32,693 nucleotides of DNA from Lachnospiraceae bacterium (lineage in GTDB: Bacteria > Bacillota > Clostridia > Lachnospirales > Lachnospiraceae): contig JAAVHZ010000033.1 of NCBI GenBank assembly GCA_014799465.1, positions 1 to 32,693 of the forward strand, read 5' to 3'. How positions within the stretch are numbered: the first letter of the stretch is position 1; the number at the start of each line of letters is the position of its first letter. Shown one piece after another: positions 24,848 to 32,693 of this stretch. The notes below the pieces were generated by a model that saw only the letters and a program-made list of their open reading frames with translations, did no database searches and was not told the DNA's origin. A program made the position numbers and the translations under genes.

Positions 24848-26359
24848 ATGAATTTAAAACCAGAGGAAATCAGCTCTGTTATAAAAGAACAGATAAAAAG
24901 ATATTCTGCTGAACTTGACGTTTCAAATATTGGTACAGTAATACAGGTAGCTGACGGAATTGCCAGAATACATGGTCTTGAAAAGGCTATGCAGGGAGAA
25001 CTTCTTGAATTTCCGGGAGAAATATATGGAATGGTACTGAATCTTGAAGAAGATAATGTGGGTGCCGTATTGCTTGGAGATGCAAAGAATATTAATGAAG
25101 GCGATACCGTAAAAACAACGGGACGTGTTGTAGAGGTTCCGGTCGGTGATGTGATGACCGGACGTGTGGTAAATGCACTTGGACAGCCGATTGACGGAAA
25201 AGGACCAATACAGGCTAAGAATTTCCGTCAGATTGAAAGAGTGGCATCAGGTGTAATCTCAAGAAAATCAGTAGATACACCGCTTCAGACAGGTATCAAG
25301 GCTATAGATGCCATGGTTCCTATCGGAAGAGGTCAGAGAGAATTAATAATAGGTGACCGTCAGACGGGTAAAACGGCAATAGCCGTTGACACAATTATTA
25401 ATCAAAAGGGTCAGAATGTACATTGTATATATGTTGCCATAGGTCAGAAGGCATCTACCGTGGCAAATATTGTTAAGACACTTGAGGACTATGGTGCAAT
25501 GGATTATACAACTATAGTAGTATCTACAGCAAGTGAACTTGCACCATTACAGTATATAGCTCCATATTCAGGATGTGCCATAGGTGAGGAATGGATGGAA
25601 AAGGGAGAAGATGTACTTATAGTGTATGATGATTTAAGCAAACATGCTGCGGCATACCGTACACTTTCATTGCTTCTTCGTCGTCCGCCGGGTCGTGAGG
25701 CATATCCGGGTGATGTATTCTATCTTCACTCAAGACTACTGGAGAGAGCTGCAAGATTATCAGATGAACTTGGAGGCGGTTCCCTTACTGCACTGCCAAT
25801 TATTGAGACACAGGCAGGTGACGTATCAGCATACATCCCGACAAATGTAATATCAATTACTGACGGACAGATATATCTGGAAACAGAGATGTTTAATGCA
25901 GGATTCAGACCAGCCGTAAATGCAGGACTTTCTGTATCCCGTGTAGGTGGTGCGGCACAGATAAAAGCTATTAAGAAACTGGCAGCTCCTATCCGTGTGG
26001 AACTGGCACAGTACAGAGAACTTGCATCATTTGCACAGTTTGGTTCAGAACTTGATGCAGATACAAAAGAAAAGCTTGAACAGGGTGAAAGAATAAAAGA
26101 GATTCTTAAACAGCCACAGTATAAGCCAATGGCAGTAGAATATCAGGTAATTATTATATATGCTGCTACCAAAAAGTATTTACTGGATATTCCGGTTGAT
26201 GAAATATTGCGATTTGAAAAGGAATTATTTGAATTCATTAAGACAAAGTATCCGGATATTCCTGAGAATATAAAGAAAACGAAAGAATTAAATCAGGATG
26301 TTGAAGAAGAACTTGTAAAGGCAATCAAGGAGTTTAAAGAAAATTTCAATGCGAAATAG
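24848..26359 (+). CDS. atpA: ATP synthase subunit alpha
   Basis: 503 residues. Walker A is GDRQTGKT (169-176); [14 protein letters not shown] carries the arginine finger region, and VYDDLSKHA the Walker B Asp. The regulatory, non-catalytic nucleotide-binding subunit of the F1 head. An AAGGTGG-like site precedes the ATG. Confidence 0.97.
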   Translation: MNLKPEEISSVIKEQIKRYSAELDVSNIGTVIQVADGIARIHGLEKAMQGELLEFPGEIYGMVLNLEEDNVGAVLLGDAKNINEGDTVKTTGRVVEVPVGDVMTGRVVNALGQPIDGKGPIQAKNFRQIERVASGVISRKSVDTPLQTGIKAIDAMVPIGRGQRELIIGDRQTGKTAIAVDTIINQKGQNVHCIYVAIGQKASTVANIVKTLEDYGAMDYTTIVVSTASELAPLQYIAPYSGCAIGEEWMEKGEDVLIVYDDLSKHAAAYRTLSLLLRRPPGREAYPGDVFYLHSRLLERAARLSDELGGGSLTALPIIETQAGDVSAYIPTNVISITDGQIYLETEMFNAGFRPAVNAGLSVSRVGGAAQIKAIKKLAAPIRVELAQYRELASFAQFGSELDADTKEKLEQGERIKEILKQPQYKPMAVEYQVIIIYAATKKYLLDIPVDEILRFEKELFEFIKTKYPDIPENIKKTKELNQDVEEELVKAIKEFKENFNAK

Positions 26360-26412
26360 TTTTCGGCAGAAGTTCTTTACAAAGTTTTAAATTAGGAAGG
26401 CGGTGAGTGTTC

Positions 26413-28902
<2,490 letters not shown>

Positions 28903-28914
28903 CAGAATGTTACT

Positions 28915-29322
28915 ATGGCAGATGAGAGTTTATTTTCATTACAGATAATTTCACCTGACAGGATATTTTACGAAGGTGAGGCATCCTTTGTAGAGATGGT
29001 TACAACAGAGGGTGAGATTGGTGTATATAAGAATCATATACCCATGACTAATATACTTGCTCCCGGAATTATAAGGATACATGAGCAGGATAATCTAAAA
29101 GAAGCTGCAATCCATGCGGGATTTGTAGAAATACTTTCTGACAAAATAATAGTAATGGCAGAGATTGCAGAATGGCCGGATGAAATTGATATGAACAGGG
29201 CAGAACAGGCACGTATAAGAGCTGAAAGAAGGATTCAGGGAGACGGTTCTGAGGTAAATATAGCCAGGGCAGAAGCGGCACTGAGAAGGTCTCTTACAAG
29301 GCTGGAGTTAAAGGGTAAATAA
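28915..29322 (+). CDS. atpC: ATP synthase subunit epsilon
   Basis: 135 residues. The N-terminal beta sandwich contains ISPDRIFYEGEASFVEM and GEIGVYKNHIPM; the C-terminal helices are Arg/Ala-rich (ARIRAERRI...ARAEAALRRS). It regulates rotation and links gamma to the c ring. The site upstream, GGAAAGGGG, is about 12 nt away and is shared with repeat copies A and B. Last gene of the atp operon. Confidence 0.94.
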   Translation: MADESLFSLQIISPDRIFYEGEASFVEMVTTEGEIGVYKNHIPMTNILAPGIIRIHEQDNLKEAAIHAGFVEILSDKIIVMAEIAEWPDEIDMNRAEQARIRAERRIQGDGSEVNIARAEAALRRSLTRLELKGK

Positions 29323-29337
29323 TATTTTAAAATATGG

Positions 29338-29373
29338 GAACAGAATGCAGGAGTGTATTCTGTTCTTTATTTA
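29338..29373 (+). terminator. Terminator of the atp operon
   Basis: A 12-bp stem from GAACAGAATGCA (29338-29349) with TGTATTCTGTTC (29354-29365), one G-T pair included, GGAG loop, followed by TTTATTTATT. Confidence 0.88.
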
Positions 29374-29408
29374 TTAAGAAATAATTTTGTATAATTTTTG
29401 CATAATTG

Positions 29409-29441
29409 TTAATCATCTACTAAAAGGAGGCAGATGATTAA
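29409..29441 (+). promoter_or_regulatory. Hairpin enclosing the ribosome site of the YwmB-like gene
   Basis: TTAATCATCT (29409-29418) and AGATGATTAA (29432-29441) form a perfect 10-bp stem. AAAAGGAGG lies in the 13-nt loop and the stem's last base is the A of the start codon. It may tune translation. Confidence 0.5.
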
Positions 29442-30193
29442 TGAAACATATTTTATTAAATATTGTAGCAATAATGGCAGCAATAGTAATAATTAATTGC
29501 TTTATAAAAGTAGATAATACTGATGAAATGGCTTTGGCAGAGGTTTTTCAGGAGGATATTTATTATGATATAAACAGTGATGTTGAAGCGACTGTATATA
29601 TTGGAAATGAATATATAAATGATGAAGATAAAAGAGACACTATTATGGATATAGCAAATCGATTAGGAATAAAAGATGGGTATGAGTATATAACTGAAAA
29701 AACTGATACAGGATATTCAGTATCTTTAAAGAAAGATGCTGCAAAGGCAGATACTTGTATTAGAATGACAACTGTTGAAAAGGAGTTATCCGGTGGTCAG
29801 ATTGCATTATCGCAATATATGTATATCAGGATAGATTTTCAGGGCTCACCTGAGAGTACTGCTTATTATAAAGAAAAACTTGATAATATACTTGAAAGTA
29901 TGGGAATGTATGGAAGAGTATCAGTGAACTATAGGGGAAAGTGCAGGGGTAATTTGAGTATAGAGGAGAAAAATAACATTACTCTTGATATAATAAAGCA
30001 GTTAAAAGGAAAAGTGGTTGACAGCAAACGAACTGATGAAATATTTACCGTATATGGATATACAGAATATATTGGGGATTCTGTTGCTGTTAATGGAAAG
30101 AAGGCAAATCTGAATATTGCATTTAGTTATAATGAAGAAGAAAATGTTACAGAGATATATGTATCAGCACCAATAATAAGAACTGATTATTAA
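29441..30193 (+). CDS. YwmB-like secreted or anchored protein
   Basis: 250 residues. An N-terminal membrane segment (about 4-22) with no lipobox is followed by an alpha/beta domain containing repeated short strands (YGRVSVNYRGKCRGNLS, then VYGYTEYIGDSVAVNGKKAN). The layout and the place right after atpC fit the YwmB family of Firmicutes, whose role is unknown, possibly in the cell wall or spore. AAAGGAGG precedes the ATG by 11-12 nt inside a hairpin loop. Confidence 0.65.
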   Translation: MKHILLNIVAIMAAIVIINCFIKVDNTDEMALAEVFQEDIYYDINSDVEATVYIGNEYINDEDKRDTIMDIANRLGIKDGYEYITEKTDTGYSVSLKKDAAKADTCIRMTTVEKELSGGQIALSQYMYIRIDFQGSPESTAYYKEKLDNILESMGMYGRVSVNYRGKCRGNLSIEEKNNITLDIIKQLKGKVVDSKRTDEIFTVYGYTEYIGDSVAVNGKKANLNIAFSYNEEENVTEIYVSAPIIRTDY

Positions 30194-30252
30194 ATCACAA
30201 TTATCTTACAAATGCATATAGTAAATTAACGTAAGATTATAGAGGTGTTTTG

Positions 30253-30618
30253 ATGGAGTCTATGTATATGCCGTATTATTCAACATCCCCATATTATGAC
30301 ATATTTGCAAGGAATAATGATGAAGCAAGAGACATGGTTTATATGCGTAAAATGTATCCACAGGCAATGAGGGAGATACAGGGTGTGGTAGATGATGAAT
30401 GTGACAAAATGGAGTATGACGGAAGTTTAATGTTTGATGAGTATCCTGACAGATTGATGCTTGAGAGGCTTCATAGACATATATGTGAGCGGGTTGGAGA
30501 TGAGTGCAAATCTATGGCTCAGTGCAAAGATAAAGAAATGGCTGATGATACCATATCAGTGATGCTGTGTAATGAAATGTGCAGGAGAAGAAACCGCAGA
30601 AGACGCTGTTGTTATTAA
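30253..30618 (+). CDS. Small Cys- and Arg-tailed protein of unknown function
   Basis: 121 residues from ATG 30253, with GAGGTG upstream. Tyr-rich at the start (MPYYSTSPYYDIF), then EARDMVYMRKMYP, and GSLMFDEYPDRLMLERL (58-74). The tail CNEMCRRRNRRRRCCY ends with Cys-Cys-Tyr. The Tyr/Cys/Arg make-up recalls spore-coat-associated proteins, but I do not recognise a named family. It lies 60 nt after the YwmB-like gene and ahead of a terminator. Confidence 0.65.
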   Translation: MESMYMPYYSTSPYYDIFARNNDEARDMVYMRKMYPQAMREIQGVVDDECDKMEYDGSLMFDEYPDRLMLERLHRHICERVGDECKSMAQCKDKEMADDTISVMLCNEMCRRRNRRRRCCY

Positions 30619-30672
30619 TATTATTCTTATAGGATTTATACAAAAATAAGCGCTTCGTTGTTTTGACTATTT

Positions 30673-30720
30673 AAAGGGTCAAATATTATAAAGTTTGATG
30701 CTGATGTTTGACCCTTTCTA
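30673..30720 (+). terminator. Terminator after the Cys/Arg-tailed gene
   Basis: An 11-bp perfect stem, AAAGGGTCAAA (30673-30683) with TTTGACCCTTT (30707-30717), and a 23-nt loop. The T-run is short. Confidence 0.6.
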
Positions 30721-30754
30721 GATCAAATGTGTAACAGATTTTGAAAGAAAAATA

Positions 30755-30853
30755 ATGTTACATGTTACTTTTAACATGCTGCATGATATAGGACATCCTC
30801 CATATAGTAATATTACTGAATTTGCAAATGTTGACTTAAAGATGATTTTGTAA
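30755..30853 (+). pseudogene. HD-domain phosphohydrolase fragment
   Basis: A 32-codon open stretch reads HVTFNMLHDIGHPPYSNITE before a stop. HDIGHPP is the metal-binding motif of HD hydrolases such as dGTPase-like enzymes, but no other part of the domain is present. It is probably a gene remnant beside the IS110 element. Short, so uncertain. Confidence 0.4.
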
Positions 30854-31004
30854 TAGAATAAAACTACCAAATAAAAGTCCAGCTAATAAATGTCAATAAA
30901 AAAATGAAAAATATTGGTTTAATTTTTTGGCTAAAAAAGGGCGCACTTACCCCTTGATGAAAATACCATTTTTTAAGATATTGTTGGGTCAGAATTACAG
31001 CACT

Positions 31005-32321
31005 TTATGCAGCTTTTTCGCATTTAGCAGCATTGTATTGTTTGATATGCTCCTGTGGAGTAATGATTTTAAAAGGTCTGTTATCTCTTAGTATTGCGAA
31101 TATCATGTTGCATACTTTATGCGAAACAGCCCCCATTGCTACAAGCTTTGGTTTTGATTCACATTTCACCAGATAGTAATCACGAAGAACCGGATTTTTG
31201 GCTTCCCCTTTACGGGAGATACTGATACTTTGCAAGGTTAATGTGTGAATCACACGTCTGGCTATAGCAGAACCACGCTTAGACATTTGAATTTTTGTAC
31301 CTTCAAATTTACCGGATTGTTTTACCGCAGGATCAAGACCAAAGTAAGCAAAAAGTTGCTTTGGCTTTGAAAATGCAGAAAAGTCACCAATCTCTCCCAT
31401 GAGGGATACAGCTGATAAGAAGCCGGCACCTTTGAATGTTTCAATTAAGTGAATCTGTTTGACAAAGTCGGTATCCTCATTGGAATCAACAAGCTCATGC
31501 AGGGCATCAAGAATACAATTGATTTCTTCATCATATTTACGGATGAAATTGATATAAAGGCGAATACGCCTGATGTTGCTGTCTATGATGTAACCGAATT
31601 TGTTTGCTTCATTTGCAGCCTGAATAATGGCATTATACTTATTCTGAGCATATGTAAGTCCAAAATGTGCAGTTGATTTAATGGTGTTAATAATCTCCTG
31701 TTTGTCTGCTTTAAGAAAAGCAGATGGAGATGTATAAGTTTCCAATAATGTAAGAGATGTATTGACTGTAATCTTGGAAAAAATGCCAAGGTATTGAGGA
31801 AAAGCCATATGTAATTCGCCTTGAAGTTTATTCACATAAGCATTGCGGTTATCCATTAAGTCGTAGTATTCACGACACAGGTTACGGCAGTTTAATGCAA
31901 GGTCAGATGGCATAAGAGAAACTTTTAAATCAGGTTTCAAACCAACTAAAGCGGCCTTTTTGGAATCAAAACGATCATTATGTACTTTTCGTATATTGAT
32001 ATTTGTGCTATTCTTAGTGATGATAGGATTAATAACTGAGCAGTTAAAACCCTTATCACGAAGATAGCAGAAGAGTGGGTAATGATAAATTCCCGTGGAT
32101 TCCAGGAAAATGCGGCTTTCCAAAGAATACAACTCTTCTGCTTCTTTTATTTTAGAAACAGCGGTTGTAAGGGAATCCATGCTACTATGCAGGATTTTAT
32201 AAGGTTTTCCTATGAATTGTTGGTTCGGAAGTGCGACAGACATCCAAGAGAAGTCAGCACCAACATCAATACCAACAGAGATGAATAATTCATCAAGATT
32301 AAAAATCACTTTGTTTGACAT
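31005..32321 (-). CDS. IS110-family transposase (DEDD recombinase)
   Basis: 438 residues from the ATG at 32321, which has AAAGGAG upstream; an earlier ATG at 32372 has none. The N-terminal RuvC-like domain has D19 (GIDVGAD), E74 (FLESTG) and D116/D119 (NDRFDSKKA). The C-terminal domain has the helix-hairpin stretch IETFKGAGFLSAVSLMGEIG and GTKIQMSKRGS with the conserved Ser. IS110 recombinases act with an RNA guide. All four acidic residues appear intact, so the element may be active. Confidence 0.93.
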   Translation of the reverse strand: MSNKVIFNLDELFISVGIDVGADFSWMSVALPNQQFIGKPYKILHSSMDSLTTAVSKIKEAEELYSLESRIFLESTGIYHYPLFCYLRDKGFNCSVINPIITKNSTNINIRKVHNDRFDSKKAALVGLKPDLKVSLMPSDLALNCRNLCREYYDLMDNRNAYVNKLQGELHMAFPQYLGIFSKITVNTSLTLLETYTSPSAFLKADKQEIINTIKSTAHFGLTYAQNKYNAIIQAANEANKFGYIIDSNIRRIRLYINFIRKYDEEINCILDALHELVDSNEDTDFVKQIHLIETFKGAGFLSAVSLMGEIGDFSAFSKPKQLFAYFGLDPAVKQSGKFEGTKIQMSKRGSAIARRVIHTLTLQSISISRKGEAKNPVLRDYYLVKCESKPKLVAMGAVSHKVCNMIFAILRDNRPFKIITPQEHIKQYNAAKCEKAA

Positions 32322-32693
32322 GAGCAACAGCTCCTTTCTGATAGGAATCCATTTCCAATCTGGCAGGTACACAACCTAGCGTGTTATTCGGGTATTGCCT
32401 TCCGGCTCCCAACCAGCTAAAACATAAAACCCTGTCGAATGGACTAATTGACTTTCTGGTAGGTATCGGCTGAAGAATCAGCTTCCCAAGGAGGAATACA
32501 TTATTTGTCCTATCCTAAGAGATAATACCTTATGTTTTATCCGATGTCTATCAGGAACCGTCAGACATAATAATTATTAGTATAACATCTGATGAAGGAA
32601 GAACACCTTCTTCTGTTATCAGTAAGAAATGAAATATAGAAACTTGTTAATCAAGTAGTCTTATTGACTACATCATTATTATACTAGGAGGAA
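32322..32693 (-). ncRNA. Candidate bridge-RNA region of the IS110 element
   Basis: The non-coding stretch 5' of the transposase has no gene and contains hairpins: GCTGA-AGAA-TCAGC (32469-32482), GAAGG/CCTTC near 32593-32610, CTTG-TTAAT-CAAG and GTAGTC-TTATT-GACTAC (32655-32671). In the IS110 group the bridge RNA is transcribed from this side. The target- and donor-binding loops cannot be assigned without knowing the insertion ends. Confidence 0.4.

Larger units (their letters stand above)
31005..32693 (-). mobile_element. IS110-family insertion sequence (ends not defined)
   Basis: Comprises the minus-strand transposase and about 370 nt of non-coding sequence upstream of it. IS110 elements usually have no long terminal inverted repeats, so neither boundary can be set by eye; the left part may begin somewhere in 30860-31004, and the far end may lie beyond the window. 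Confidence 0.7.

Overview
The window looks like chromosomal DNA of a low-GC Gram-positive anaerobe, most likely a Lachnospiraceae-type Clostridium relative. The support is the AT-rich sequence, strong AAGGAGG ribosome sites, many extended -10 promoters, the order rpsF-ssb-rpsR ... gdpP-rplI-dnaB, a clostridial ferredoxin, MecA, a CwlD-like amidase and a complete F-ATPase operon. No rRNA, tRNA or CRISPR array was seen.

Layout. 1-2.6 kb: a palindromic non-coding stretch, an ECF-transporter S component, a uridine-kinase-like P-loop kinase and an aldo/keto reductase with two 4Fe-4S clusters. 2.67-3.9 kb: the rpsF-ssb-rpsR operon with its own promoter, leader hairpin and terminator. 3.9-9.0 kb: an accessory block splitting the usual rpsR-gdpP neighbourhood. 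It holds four immunity-protein-like genes (one unassigned, one with an EF-G domain IV-like stretch, one CdiI-like, one SMI1/KNR4), an IS982-type transposase relic, a self-regulated Fic protein, an NhaP-type antiporter and a 121-bp inverted-repeat element. 9.0-12.9 kb: gdpP-rplI-dnaB. 12.9-15.1 kb: a MerR-type regulator, convergent ferredoxin, a DUF1858 protein and convergent mecA. 15.07-16.06 kb: almost gene-free, with one promoter-like site and possible RNA structure. 16.06-19 kb: a small unknown protein, a membrane-anchored SH3/GH18 protein and a CwlD-like amidase. 19.0-29.4 kb: what looks like one long transcription unit, tsaC, a degenerate tyrosine phosphatase, rpiB, a dCMP deaminase and atpZ-I-B-E-F-H-A-G-D-C, ending in a strong terminator. 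29.4-30.7 kb: a YwmB-like protein and a Cys/Arg-tailed small protein. 31-32.7 kb: an IS110-family element on the minus strand with a structured upstream region where a bridge RNA would be expected.

Most notable: (1) a multi-hairpin repeat family with three copies, each lying exactly between the stop of one gene and the start of the next in the tsaC-atp unit; one copy supplies the last codons and stop of atpD and separates it from atpC; (2) the immunity-gene island; (3) a fic promoter embedded in a 14-bp palindrome; (4) a phosphatase that has lost its catalytic Cys and acid; (5) a complete Na+-binding signature in the ATP synthase c subunit.
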